Shown: positions 53,803-63,451, numbered from the stretch's first letter. The stretch is 64,000 nt of DNA from Bacteroidales bacterium (GCA_003142255.1 PLLO01000012.1:62001-126000); one strand, 5' to 3'. Numbers and translations are program-made. Notes: generated by a model not told the origin, from the sequence alone.

Positions 53803-56313
53803 ATGAATAACAGGTTACCGCTTCTTAAGCTGATGAAATATAATGTCATTACAGCATTTCTGATTGTATCTCTCAATTCTGCTGCTGCCCCTGAAACACG
53901 CCAGCATCTTCTGATGGATCTTAACTGGAAGTTCATTCAATCAGATGTTAAAGATGCTGAAGCCCCCGGATTTAATGATACAAACTGGCGGACGCTTAAC
54001 TTGCCTCATGACTGGAGTATAGAAGGTGAATTTAAACAAGATGCAGTTACAAAGGGTGCCGGTGGATATCTCCCGACAGGAATAGGCTGGTATCGTAAAC
54101 ATTTCAGCATATCAGCAATTTCAAAGGGTCAGCAATTCCGGATTGAATTCGATGGAGTTTATATGAACAGTGATGTCTGGATAAACGGACACCATCTGGG
54201 AAAACATCCTTACGGATATACCAGCTTTTACTATGATCTGACACCTTTTCTTGAAAAAGGGGAGAACATAATAGCCGTCAGGGTCGATAATTCTATCCAG
54301 CCCAACAGCCGCTGGTATTCAGGTTCAGGTATTTATCGCCATGTATGGCTCGATATTGCAGGCCCGGTTCATATTGCTCAATGGGGAACATATATTACCA
54401 CTCCGAAAGTTGATGCATCATCTGCAACAATTTCTGTCAGGACATCAGTTGAGAATGCTTTAGCGGTTTCCAAAAATGTCCTGTTGAGGTCTGTCATCCA
54501 CGACGCTTCAGGCAGGGAAGTGGCAACTGTCGATACGCCATTTTCTCTGGCCGCGTCAGGCATGTCGGATGTCGAACAGTCCCTTACGGTTGATTCTCCC
54601 TTGCTCTGGTCAGTTGATAACCCGTCGTTATACACGCTTCAATCATATATCATGGATGGAACCAAACCGGTTGACAATTTTACTTCAACATTTGGTATCC
54701 GGAAAATTGAATTTGACAAGGACAAAGGTTTATTACTGAATGGTAAGCATATCAAAATGAATGGCGTCTGCCTGCATCATGATGCCGGTTGCCTTGGCGC
54801 TGCAGTTCCTGAGCAGGCATGGAGAAGAAGACTTGAAATACTTAAGGAAATGGGCTGCAATGCCATCCGGACTTCACATAATCCTCCGGCTCCCGAATTT
54901 CTTGATCTGTGCGATAAAATGGGATTCCTTGTCATGGACGAAGCGTTTGATGAGTGGGTTGAAGCAAAAGGCCAGGTACAATTCGGGTATCATAAATATT
55001 TTGCTGAATGTTCACAGTCTGACCTGGTTTCAATGATCCACCGCGACAGGAACCATCCATCAGTTGTAATATGGAGCGCCGGGAATGAGGTTCCTGACCA
55101 GGTTGTGGATAACGGCAGCGAGGTGCTCAGGAAATTGATTGATACATTTCACAGGGAAGATCCCACTCGTCCCGTTACTCAGGCAAATGACCGGATCGCA
55201 GCCGGTGACGGCCCTGCAAAGCTTCCTTTCCTTCAGATGCTGGATATAGTTGGTTATAATTATGTCGACCGCTGGTTTGAACGCAGGGAGCTCTATTACA
55301 GCATCGACCGGCACGACCATCCTGACTGGAAAATGATAGGAACAGAAAATGGCTCCATCGGCGGACTGCGGGGTCAGTATTCTATCGGTCCCCAACCATC
55401 AGGCAGCAGACCATTTCGTTCAGGAAGTTACAAAACAAGTATGATCGAGGCTGAAGAATTATGGAAATTTACCTCTGTTTATGATTATGTAATTGGTGAT
55501 TTTATGTGGACCGGGATTGATTATCTCGGAGAAGCTTTCTGGCCGACCAGAAGTTCAAGTTCAGGGGTCATCGATCTTTGTGGTTTTCCAAAAGACGGGT
55601 ATTATTTTTATCAGAGTCAGTGGACAAACAAACCGATGATTCATCTATTACCTCACTGGAACTGGGCAGGTCATGAAGGTCAGGTTATTTCTGTAATTGC
55701 ATATACAAATTGTGACACCGTTGAACTTTTTCTGAATGGCAGATCTTTTGGAGCAAAATCCTATGTCTTTCCCCAGCAGGGACATTCCGGCGGATGGAAC
55801 TCCTATGCCCGTCCATATATCGCGCCAACTACATCCGACCTTCATCTTTCCTGGGATGTGCCTTATGAGGCAGGTATCCTGAAGGCTGTGGGTAAAAAAA
55901 ATGGGAAAATTGTTTCGGAAGTGGTACAGACAACATCTAAGTCTTCAGCGATACTTTTGTCGGCAGACAGGAAGGAAATCAATGCCGATGCACATGATAT
56001 TATAAATGTAAGAGTTGAAATTGTTGATGAAAATGGATTAGTAGTCCCTGATGCAAATAATCCTGTTGAATTTAAAATTGAAGGAGAGGGAGTCCTGATC
56101 GGCACTGACAACGGTAACCCGCAGGATAAGGCCCTCATGAAAAGCAGCCGGCGAAATGCTTTCAACGGTCTTGCGCTTGCTGTTATTCAGTCGACTAAAA
56201 AAACCGGGAATATTAAAATAACCGCTACCTCAACTAATCTCAAAGATGCTGCTTTGAAGGTAGTTTCTGACAAACCGGCGACTACTCCAAATACCATTAT
56301 TAATCTCCATTAG
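53803..56313 (+). CDS. GH2 beta-galactosidase-like enzyme with DUF4982, exported
   Basis: 836 residues; signal peptide to about residue 29 (SLNSAAA). Domain order is sugar-binding jelly roll (about 35-190), Ig-like (195-300), TIM barrel (about 302-600), DUF4982-type beta domain (about 630-710) and a C-terminal Ig-like domain (about 725-815). Barrel motifs are canonical: IRTSHNPP at 355-362, the acid/base Glu429 in WSAGNEV and the nucleophile Glu515 in MIGTENGS. It removes a terminal beta-linked sugar, most often galactose. With GH35 upstream it fits galactan or arabinogalactan side chains of pectin. The start has a strong Shine-Dalgarno. Confidence 0.93.
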   Translation: MNNRLPLLKLMKYNVITAFLIVSLNSAAAPETRQHLLMDLNWKFIQSDVKDAEAPGFNDTNWRTLNLPHDWSIEGEFKQDAVTKGAGGYLPTGIGWYRKHFSISAISKGQQFRIEFDGVYMNSDVWINGHHLGKHPYGYTSFYYDLTPFLEKGENIIAVRVDNSIQPNSRWYSGSGIYRHVWLDIAGPVHIAQWGTYITTPKVDASSATISVRTSVENALAVSKNVLLRSVIHDASGREVATVDTPFSLAASGMSDVEQSLTVDSPLLWSVDNPSLYTLQSYIMDGTKPVDNFTSTFGIRKIEFDKDKGLLLNGKHIKMNGVCLHHDAGCLGAAVPEQAWRRRLEILKEMGCNAIRTSHNPPAPEFLDLCDKMGFLVMDEAFDEWVEAKGQVQFGYHKYFAECSQSDLVSMIHRDRNHPSVVIWSAGNEVPDQVVDNGSEVLRKLIDTFHREDPTRPVTQANDRIAAGDGPAKLPFLQMLDIVGYNYVDRWFERRELYYSIDRHDHPDWKMIGTENGSIGGLRGQYSIGPQPSGSRPFRSGSYKTSMIEAEELWKFTSVYDYVIGDFMWTGIDYLGEAFWPTRSSSSGVIDLCGFPKDGYYFYQSQWTNKPMIHLLPHWNWAGHEGQVISVIAYTNCDTVELFLNGRSFGAKSYVFPQQGHSGGWNSYARPYIAPTTSDLHLSWDVPYEAGILKAVGKKNGKIVSEVVQTTSKSSAILLSADRKEINADAHDIINVRVEIVDENGLVVPDANNPVEFKIEGEGVLIGTDNGNPQDKALMKSSRRNAFNGLALAVIQSTKKTGNIKITATSTNLKDAALKVVSDKPATTPNTIINLH

Positions 56314-56407
56314 ATTAACTTGTAATTAATCTTCATCTTCAAAAGCCATCAAAAAATTAATAATAATCATGTTGATGATCTTAGAAAAAAATTCATTCAA
56401 GATTAAA

Positions 56408-59089
56408 ATGAGAAAGAATACTATACTTTTTATGTTCTGCTTAGTGGCACTAAGCATGATCGCAATGCCACTTGGTGCCCAGACCTCGAAATTTCAAATC
56501 CCGGCCTCGCCACGTGCAATCTACAACTTCAATCCCGCCTGGAAATTTGCCTTTGGCGATACAACCGGTGCAGAGATGCCTGGTTTTGACGACTCGGCCT
56601 GGGCCGGTGTGAGCCTTCCTCATACGTGGAATGAGACTGACTCGTATCGCGCTTTTATCAGTCACAGTGGCGGCGACCAGAGCGAAAAGATGGGCATCGG
56701 CTGGTACCGGAAGCATTTCACGCTGCCTCTCAGCGCTGATGGCCAGAAAGTTTTTCTGCAGTTTGATGGTCTGAGGCAGGCCGGTCGTTTCTTCCTCAAC
56801 GGTCAGCCTGTAGGTAAATATGAAAATGGCATCACTCCCTTAGGTCTCGACATCACACAATTTGTAAGGTTTGGAGGTCAGGACAATCTACTTGCCGTTC
56901 AGGTAAACAATGACCCGGGATACAAAGAAGAAGCCACCGGCACTCCGTTCTTATGGAATTCGAAGGACTTCAATCCGAATTTTGGCGGACTGAACCGTGA
57001 TGCCAGGCTGATAATGACGAGTAAAATTTATCAGACCCTGCCTCTCTACAACAATCTTAAGACCAGCGGCGTATATGTTTATCCGGAAAATATTGATCTG
57101 AAGAGTAAAAGTGCTGAGGTTAAAGTGGAAGCTGAGGTCGTCAATGAGACAGGCGATTACGCATCGATCACACTTTCGGCAGTTGTTGTGGATGCTGATG
57201 GTATTGTGCGTGCAAAGCTGGAGGGCAATACCTCCGATCTGGTGGCTGGTCAGTCCGAAATATTCAAAGCTTCGGGGCAACTGTCCGACGTTCGTCTCTG
57301 GGATGTTGACGATCCTTATCTCTATCATGTATATTCATTGCTCAGCGTGAACGGCAAGGTGATAGACGTTTGCGATACAAGGACCGGCTTTCGGAAAACT
57401 GAGTTTAAGGGAGGTGTTGGTACCGGCGGTGTTTACCTCAACGGTAAATTCCTCTGGCTGAAGGGCTATGCACAGCGCTCTGCCAACGACTGGCCCGGTC
57501 TGGGCGGGGCATACCCCGACTGGATGCACGACTTCAATGCCGCTATGGTCCGTGAAAGCAATGGAAACTATATTCGCTGGATGCATGTCGCACCTCAACT
57601 GTCCGACGTCTCGGCATGTGACCGGTATGGTATTGTTGAGGTATGTCCTGCCGGCGACAAGGAACGGCTGGTAACAGGCCGGCAGTGGGACCAGAGGGCT
57701 GAGGTTATGCATGCCACAATGATCTTTTATCGCAACAACCCCAGTATCCTCCTGTGGGAGGCTGGCAACACTATAGTGACTCCCGAAGAGATGGAACAGA
57801 TGGTGGTTATGCGCAAAGAATTAGATCCCCATGGAGGACGTGCGATGGGTACCCGCGACAACGATCAGGTTGATGCCAACAAAGCACTTACTCCGATATG
57901 CGAATGGTATGGCATCATGATCGGTCAGGCCCCTCAGACTGATAAAATTTCCGGTGATGATATCTTCCGCGGTTACAGCATTTCTCGCCGCAACAGGGCG
58001 CCTCTGATTGAGACAGAGGACTTCCGTGATGAGGCTGGCCGTAATATCTGGGACGAATTTTCTCCGCCGCACTTTGGTTTCAAACCCAAAATCGGTTCAA
58101 TCGGAGGCCGTCCTGTGGATACCTGGCACTGGAATTCAGAGACATTTAGTTTGGCTGCCACCACACGATATAATAGCTACATGATCAACCGGATAGACAA
58201 CCCGGATTCCGCGCACTCCAAATGGTCAGGATATGCTTCAATATACTTTTCAGATTCCGACGCCGACGGTCGCCAGCAGGGCAGCTATGTTCTGAGGGTG
58301 AGCGGCAAGGTAGATGGTGTACGCCTGCCCAAATCGCTCTTCTTTGTCTCACGTGTAATGCAGAACGATAAGCCGGATATTCATATAATAGGACACTGGA
58401 ACTATCCTGAAAAAACTACAAAGACCGTTTATGTTGCTGCTGCATATTGCGATCAGGTTGAGCTGTTCCTCAACGGTAAATCTCTGGGCGTTTCGAATAA
58501 ACCCTATGATTTTATTGATCCATATAAGGGTAGTGAAAGGGTTCAGGGCTCTGAACTTCTTGCTGGAGTAAACACAGGATATATTTATGCGTTCCCGGAT
58601 ATCACCTTCACACCGGGCACGCTAAAAGCTGTCGCCACAATGGGAGGGAAGGTCGTTGCACAACAGGAACTTCAGACAGCTGGTGAGCCAAAGGCAATCA
58701 GGCTTACTCTTCACACCGGTCCGAAAGGCCTGCAGGCAGACGGAAGCGATGTGGCCCTTATCGACTTCGAAGTTGTGGACTCAAAAGGCCGCCGTTGTCC
58801 TACAGATGAAGAAAGAGTTGATTTTACCGTCACCGGGCCGGTCATCTGGCGCGGAGGGTTCAATGCCGGAAAACTCAACACTACAAACAATCTGTATCTC
58901 GATACTGAGTGTGGCATAAACCGGGTTGCGATTCGTTCCACACTGACTCCCGGCACAATAACAATCACTGCCACGCGTAAAGGGCTCAAAAGTGCGAGCC
59001 TGAAGATCGAATCAAAGCCCGTGGAGATAGCAGACGGTTTGATGCCTGCAATGCCACAGACTATGTCTGGTCTGAAAAATTCAAAATGA
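56408..59089 (+). CDS. GH2-family protein with altered acid/base position, exported
   Basis: 893 residues from the ATG at 56408, giving a signal peptide ending PLGAQ; an in-frame ATG at 56369 would add 13 residues. The GH2 jelly roll (AWKFAFGDTTGAEMPGFDDSAW), Ig-like domain and barrel are recognisable, but key motifs differ from the neighbour. SHNPP is replaced by WMHVAPQ, and the usual GNE motif reads WEAGNTIVTPEEM, with Thr at the acid/base position (residue 455 from this start). The nucleophile-type Glu may remain in PLIETEDFRDE. Similar WExxN barrels are known among uncharacterised GH2 members, so this may be a distinct subgroup with another mechanism or specificity rather than a dead enzyme. 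C-terminal Ig-like domains follow. The sequence looks more G/C-rich than its upstream neighbour. Confidence 0.75.
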   Translation: MRKNTILFMFCLVALSMIAMPLGAQTSKFQIPASPRAIYNFNPAWKFAFGDTTGAEMPGFDDSAWAGVSLPHTWNETDSYRAFISHSGGDQSEKMGIGWYRKHFTLPLSADGQKVFLQFDGLRQAGRFFLNGQPVGKYENGITPLGLDITQFVRFGGQDNLLAVQVNNDPGYKEEATGTPFLWNSKDFNPNFGGLNRDARLIMTSKIYQTLPLYNNLKTSGVYVYPENIDLKSKSAEVKVEAEVVNETGDYASITLSAVVVDADGIVRAKLEGNTSDLVAGQSEIFKASGQLSDVRLWDVDDPYLYHVYSLLSVNGKVIDVCDTRTGFRKTEFKGGVGTGGVYLNGKFLWLKGYAQRSANDWPGLGGAYPDWMHDFNAAMVRESNGNYIRWMHVAPQLSDVSACDRYGIVEVCPAGDKERLVTGRQWDQRAEVMHATMIFYRNNPSILLWEAGNTIVTPEEMEQMVVMRKELDPHGGRAMGTRDNDQVDANKALTPICEWYGIMIGQAPQTDKISGDDIFRGYSISRRNRAPLIETEDFRDEAGRNIWDEFSPPHFGFKPKIGSIGGRPVDTWHWNSETFSLAATTRYNSYMINRIDNPDSAHSKWSGYASIYFSDSDADGRQQGSYVLRVSGKVDGVRLPKSLFFVSRVMQNDKPDIHIIGHWNYPEKTTKTVYVAAAYCDQVELFLNGKSLGVSNKPYDFIDPYKGSERVQGSELLAGVNTGYIYAFPDITFTPGTLKAVATMGGKVVAQQELQTAGEPKAIRLTLHTGPKGLQADGSDVALIDFEVVDSKGRRCPTDEERVDFTVTGPVIWRGGFNAGKLNTTNNLYLDTECGINRVAIRSTLTPGTITITATRKGLKSASLKIESKPVEIADGLMPAMPQTMSGLKNSK

Positions 59090-59118
59090 TATAATAAGAA
59101 TAATATTTAAAAGATAAA

Positions 59119-61263
59119 ATGAAACTTTCTAAGATTACAACCAATCTGGTATGTCTGGTCATCCTGATGCTGTTGCCTTATCTGGTCTCAGCACAGGGTA
59201 CATGGCAGCAGATAACCGTACCATCAGTCCGCGAAGCAGCCAAAGGCTTTGTCAATCCTCCTTCTGAGTATGGAGCTATTCACTGGGCAATATGGGGAGG
59301 GCAGCAGACCAGTGAACGCATTGTGGCAGATATTAAGCAGATCCATGCCAACGGCGGCACTGTATATATGATCAACAACTCAAGAGGCCTTCTTCCAAGA
59401 TATTTCACGCCCGAATACCTCGACCTGGTGAAAGTAGTAGTGCAGGAGTGCAAAAATCTTGGCATGAAGGTCTGGATCGAAGGCGACGCGGGTTATCCTG
59501 ATGGCTTTGCCGGAGGAATGATCAGCAGGGACTATCCTGACCTGGGAATGCAGGGTATTGTTGCTGATGCGCGATATACGGTAGCAGCAGGACAGACGAT
59601 CAAAATACCGCTTCCTCCCAATACCCTGGGGATACTGGCAAATCAGCGGGTGTCGCCGCGCGCAACTGCACCAACACCTCAGAGTGAGGTAATTCCTGTT
59701 CCTGATAACGGACAGTTCCAATGGACAGCTCCCAACCAGGGAATGTGGGAAGTTACCTTTGTGCGTCATGTATACCGAAGCTCACCGACCCGGTTCGTTA
59801 ATCGTGAAGATGGCACCAATGCCAAGGACAGCAAATACTCTCTGATCGATTATCTCAATCCGGAGGCTACCCGTACATATCTGAAGATCATTTTCGAGAC
59901 ATACGAAAAGCTTGTTGGAGACGAATTTGGCAAGACCATACTAGGATTCCGCGGCGATGAGCCTGATTACACCGGCTTTATGCCATGGACACCAAAACTG
60001 CTTGAGACATTTCAAAATGAAAAAGGCTATGATCTGAAGCCTTACATTGCACAGTTTTTTGTCAGCGAACTGACTCCTGAAGCCAAACGCGCCAAAGCTG
60101 ATTACTGGGATGTGTGGAGCGGTATGTTCCGCGACAATTTCTTCAGACCAATGGAAGAGTGGTGCAGAGCCCGCAAAATGGAATATATGGTCCATCTTAA
60201 CCACGAAGAGCTGATGATCAACCTTTCCCGTGGAGAAGACCTTATACGCAATGAAGGATCATTCTTCAGGGACTTGCGCTATATCGGTGTTCCCGGAATT
60301 GATAATCTCAGCCAGATAAAGCCTGGTTCAGTCACCGATTTTCCCAAGCTTGCATCCTCTGCAGCACATCTGTACGGACGGCCGCAGATATGGACAGAAC
60401 AGGGTGGTGGTATAGGGCAGTCCGGGAAATTTGTCACTGATTACCAATTTGTTCGCGGCATCAATTATATGAACATACGCGGACTGAATACCGCGCCCTC
60501 AGCAGACGCGAATCCAGCCACTACTGGTTGGTATGTCAGCCGTGCCAGCTACCTGCTGGCGATAGGGCGTCCTGCTGCACAGATAGCACTTTATCACCCA
60601 ACAGACAGTGAGTGGCTTGGCGATCAGGAGTCAGATTCGGTCACGGTCAGTCTGACGGCTCAGTTGATGGAGAAGCAGATTGATTTTGATTATATTGACT
60701 ACGATTCGTTTGCTTCGCTCTTCACGATTGAAGGCGGCGTTATAAAAAATCTGAGCGGGCAGGTTTATCGCGCAATTATAATACCGAGTTCTATCGTGAT
60801 TCAAAAAAAGATGCTCGAACGACTGCGTGCTTTTGCGGCTGTTGGAGGGAAAGTGATCTTCGCAGGCCGCACACCATCGATGGTCATCGACCGTACCTTC
60901 CTTAACCCGGGGGGTGCACCTGACCTTAGCTTTGCCACAATTGAACCCACACCGGAAATCACTCCACGGGTTATTGCAGCTCTGCCCAAGCCTGATGTGA
61001 AATTTGTCGATACCTGCGCATCGGTAAAATATATTCACCGATCACTTAAGGATGGGGAGATATATTTCTTTTTTAATGAGTCTGAAAAACCGCAGTCAAA
61101 CACTGCCGCATTACCCGGAAAAGGCCAGGTGCAGGTCTGGAATCCATCCACAGGAAAGATTTCACCATTAAAAGGCGTCAAAGCAGGAAAAGGCATCATA
61201 AGATTCCCGCTGGTACTTGAACCGTACGAATCGAGGTTCATTGTTATCGGACCGAAGCTTTGA
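59119..61263 (+). CDS. GH106-like (alpha-L-rhamnosidase-type) protein, exported
   Basis: 714 residues with a signal peptide ending YLVSAQ. The barrel-type segments AIHWAIWGGQQTSERIVADIKQI (read in parts), GMKVWIEGDAGYPDGFAGG, GFRGDEPDYTGFMPWTP, MVHLNHEELM and RPQIWTEQGGG fit the GH106-like superfamily of large rhamnosidases. Here it is clearly shorter than characterised GH106 enzymes of about 1000 or more residues, ending soon after a domain with YHPTDSEWLGDQESD and a short beta tail, so accessory beta domains are reduced. The assignment to GH106 is by overall look, not by a diagnostic residue. Together with GH28 it would fit rhamnogalacturonan breakdown. Confidence 0.6.
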   Translation: MKLSKITTNLVCLVILMLLPYLVSAQGTWQQITVPSVREAAKGFVNPPSEYGAIHWAIWGGQQTSERIVADIKQIHANGGTVYMINNSRGLLPRYFTPEYLDLVKVVVQECKNLGMKVWIEGDAGYPDGFAGGMISRDYPDLGMQGIVADARYTVAAGQTIKIPLPPNTLGILANQRVSPRATAPTPQSEVIPVPDNGQFQWTAPNQGMWEVTFVRHVYRSSPTRFVNREDGTNAKDSKYSLIDYLNPEATRTYLKIIFETYEKLVGDEFGKTILGFRGDEPDYTGFMPWTPKLLETFQNEKGYDLKPYIAQFFVSELTPEAKRAKADYWDVWSGMFRDNFFRPMEEWCRARKMEYMVHLNHEELMINLSRGEDLIRNEGSFFRDLRYIGVPGIDNLSQIKPGSVTDFPKLASSAAHLYGRPQIWTEQGGGIGQSGKFVTDYQFVRGINYMNIRGLNTAPSADANPATTGWYVSRASYLLAIGRPAAQIALYHPTDSEWLGDQESDSVTVSLTAQLMEKQIDFDYIDYDSFASLFTIEGGVIKNLSGQVYRAIIIPSSIVIQKKMLERLRAFAAVGGKVIFAGRTPSMVIDRTFLNPGGAPDLSFATIEPTPEITPRVIAALPKPDVKFVDTCASVKYIHRSLKDGEIYFFFNESEKPQSNTAALPGKGQVQVWNPSTGKISPLKGVKAGKGIIRFPLVLEPYESRFIVIGPKL

Positions 61264-61274
61264 GGCGCAAATGA

Positions 61275-61342
61275 ATTTATTCAGCGTGTCAAACTATACC
61301 GTTACGAATAAGTTGTTGTGCTCCTTTTTCTGCTGAATAAAT
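61275..61342. repeat. 11-bp perfect inverted repeat between GH106-like and RraA-like genes
   Basis: ATTTATTCAGC at 61275-61285 and GCTGAATAAAT at 61332-61342, with 46 bp between. It lies in the 126-bp gap and could be a terminator-like or regulatory structure. No T-run directly follows the stem. Confidence 0.4.
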
Positions 61343-61389
61343 ATTTAACTTGTGATCTTAATTCAGTATTAATAATAAAGAACTAAGCT

Positions 61390-62220
61390 ATGAAAAATCT
61401 GATATTGTTTTTAATTCTTCTTCAGACAGTATTCTCTGTGGTAAAAGCACAGGCCCTTGATAAGACAACGCTGGCAAAAGGAATGAATTTCATTGAAACG
61501 CGTACATATTCTGCAGAGGAGGATGCAAAGATCCTTGAGCTTTATAAAAATTTGCGGGTAGCCGATGTTTCGGATGGACTCGATATTGTTGGTTTACCCG
61601 GTACAGGACTGGTTGATCCGGCAATCCATCCCGCCTGGGTAGATTTAAAGGATTTCACCCATGTTTTCAGGGGCATTGCCATCACTGTCCGGTATGTTCC
61701 GACTCAAAGGCCTGCACTGCCGGCCCCTGGGGAAGATTTCTCAAAATGGGAGGGGAATTTCTATAATACCTTGTCGCATGAAGCTTTTACGCAGTTGATC
61801 CGGCCCGGTTCAGCAATAGTTATTGACGACGTCGAGGATAAGGATATCGGTTCGATCGGGTCAAATAATATCCTGAACTGGTTCAGACTTGGTGCTGTGG
61901 GTATAGTGACAGACGCAGGTGCAAGAGATAATGATGAGGTCGGGCTCGAAAGAGTGCCTCTTTATCTGCGAAATAAAGGAAGAGGGATTCGTCCCGGAAG
62001 GAATGAAATTGAATCTGTTAACCGGCCCGTTTCTATTGGAGGAGTACTGGTTTGTCCGGGTGATGTGGTAGTTGGTGATGGTGACGGTGTTGTTGTCGTT
62101 CCTCGTTCAGTTGCCATACAGGTTGCTAAATATGCAGGCGAAATTCTCGCTAAGGATAAAACAGGCAGAAAGGGTCTGTACGAAAGTCTGGGAAGACCGT
62201 TAGACAAAACAGTAAAATAG
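61390..62220 (+). CDS. RraA-like (HMG/CHA aldolase-type fold) protein with signal peptide
   Basis: 276 residues. MKNLILFLILLQTVFSVVKAQA is a clear signal peptide, unusual because RraA-like proteins and the related class II HMG/CHA aldolases are normally cytosolic. The family core is seen as LRVADVSDGLDIVG, FRGIAITVRYVP, DVEDKDIGSIGSNN, AVGIVTDAGARDNDEV (with the conserved Arg and Asp) and VGDGDGVVVVPRSVA. Family members use Mg to cleave or decarboxylate 4-hydroxy-4-carboxy-2-oxoacids; the sequence has the metal-binding shape but the reaction here is unknown. It starts a short series with the thioredoxin-like gene 24 bp downstream. Confidence 0.82.
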   Translation: MKNLILFLILLQTVFSVVKAQALDKTTLAKGMNFIETRTYSAEEDAKILELYKNLRVADVSDGLDIVGLPGTGLVDPAIHPAWVDLKDFTHVFRGIAITVRYVPTQRPALPAPGEDFSKWEGNFYNTLSHEAFTQLIRPGSAIVIDDVEDKDIGSIGSNNILNWFRLGAVGIVTDAGARDNDEVGLERVPLYLRNKGRGIRPGRNEIESVNRPVSIGGVLVCPGDVVVGDGDGVVVVPRSVAIQVAKYAGEILAKDKTGRKGLYESLGRPLDKTVK

Positions 62221-62244
62221 GATTATTTTTTTACAGTTGAAATC

Positions 62245-63381
62245 ATGAAAATTATTTTACGAACCTCTTTTATTTTTCTGCTGATTTTTATAAGCACCAC
62301 CAGTGGAATTTCGCAGGTAACCCATACTGAACCAAAGACTCTTGAAATCGGTTCAAAAGCTCCTGATTTCAATCTTTTAGGGGTGGACGGTAAAATGTAC
62401 AGCCTTAACAGTTTTGAGAAGTCATCAGTAGTGGTAGTTATCTTCAGCTGCAATCATTGTCCAACCGCCCAGGCATATGAGGACCGGATAATTTCAATTG
62501 CCAAAGACTATAAACCGAAAGGAGTGGCCATTGTGGTGATCTCACCTAACTCTAAGAAAGCTTTGAATTATTCCGAATTGGGTTATTCAGATATGGGCGA
62601 CAGCTACGAAGAGATGAAGGTTCGTGCTGCCGAAAAAGGATATCCCTTTCCTTACCTGTATGATGGTGATGAGCAGAAGTGTGCATTAGATTACGGACCA
62701 GTTGCTACTCCTCATTGTTTTGTTCTTGACAGGAATCGCATATTACGATATGCCGGAAGGGTAGATGGATCAGAAAAGCCTGGTACGGGCAATGGAGAAG
62801 ATTTAAGGAATGCTGTTGATGCCGTTCTTGCAGGAAATCCGATCAAAAATCCTGTGACCAAAGTGTTTGGGTGTTCCATCAAATGGGCCTGGAAGGATGA
62901 ATATACCCAACGGCTTTACAAACAGTGGTCCGAGTTACCTGTGACACTTGAACAGATTGATGTTCAAGGCATTAAAGAGCTTGTAAGTAATACTTCCTCT
63001 GGCAGGCTGAGGCTTATCAATATATGGGCAACATGGTGTGGTCCGTGCATTACCGAGTTCCCCGACCTGGTTATCATTGATCGTATGTATCGCGGACGTC
63101 AGTTTGAGCTTATTACTATCAGTGCCGACAAACAGGAAAGAAAAAATGAAGTCCTGAACTTTCTTAAGACCCAGCAGGCTTCAAACAGGAATTACATTTT
63201 CAACAAAGATGATGTATATGAAATGATTGAAGCTGTCGATCCTGAATGGAAGGGAGCTCTGCCTTACACGTTACTTATCGAGCCGGGAGGAAAAATAGTT
63301 TACAGGAAACAGGACACCATTGATCCTTTCGGAATGAAGAAGCTTATTGTAGGGAATAAATATATCGGAAGGTATTACTAA
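62245..63381 (+). CDS. Exported two-domain thioredoxin-like protein (redoxin + TlpA-type)
   Basis: 378 residues; signal peptide near residues 1-23 (FLLIFISTTSGISQ). The first domain (about 33-200) is an AhpC/TSA-like redoxin with IFSCNHCPTAQAYEDR, giving Cys69 and Cys72, and the usual ATPHCFVLD segment. The second (about 235-370) is TlpA-like, with INIWATWCGPCITEFPDL and Cys265/Cys268, then LLIEPGGKIVYR. Both CxxC pairs are intact. It would act as a periplasmic thiol-disulfide reductant. It directly follows the exported RraA-like gene, so the two may work on the same secreted-protein or substrate step. Confidence 0.85.
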   Translation: MKIILRTSFIFLLIFISTTSGISQVTHTEPKTLEIGSKAPDFNLLGVDGKMYSLNSFEKSSVVVVIFSCNHCPTAQAYEDRIISIAKDYKPKGVAIVVISPNSKKALNYSELGYSDMGDSYEEMKVRAAEKGYPFPYLYDGDEQKCALDYGPVATPHCFVLDRNRILRYAGRVDGSEKPGTGNGEDLRNAVDAVLAGNPIKNPVTKVFGCSIKWAWKDEYTQRLYKQWSELPVTLEQIDVQGIKELVSNTSSGRLRLINIWATWCGPCITEFPDLVIIDRMYRGRQFELITISADKQERKNEVLNFLKTQQASNRNYIFNKDDVYEMIEAVDPEWKGALPYTLLIEPGGKIVYRKQDTIDPFGMKKLIVGNKYIGRYY

Positions 63382-63397
63382 CAAGATCAGAGATAAA

Positions 63398-63451
63398 ATG
63401 AAAAGGATAATATTTTGCCTGTTCTTAACCTCTTTCATTGTTTTGAGCTGA
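63398..63451 (+). pseudogene. Broken lipoprotein signal-peptide remnant
   Basis: After the thioredoxin-like gene, an ATG opens a 17-codon frame reading MKRIIFCLFLTSFIVLS and then TGA at 63449-63451. It looks exactly like a Bacteroidota lipoprotein signal in which the lipobox Cys codon (TGC/TGT) is replaced by a stop. Seven codons later a TAA follows. No gene body is seen after it. Confidence 0.4.
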
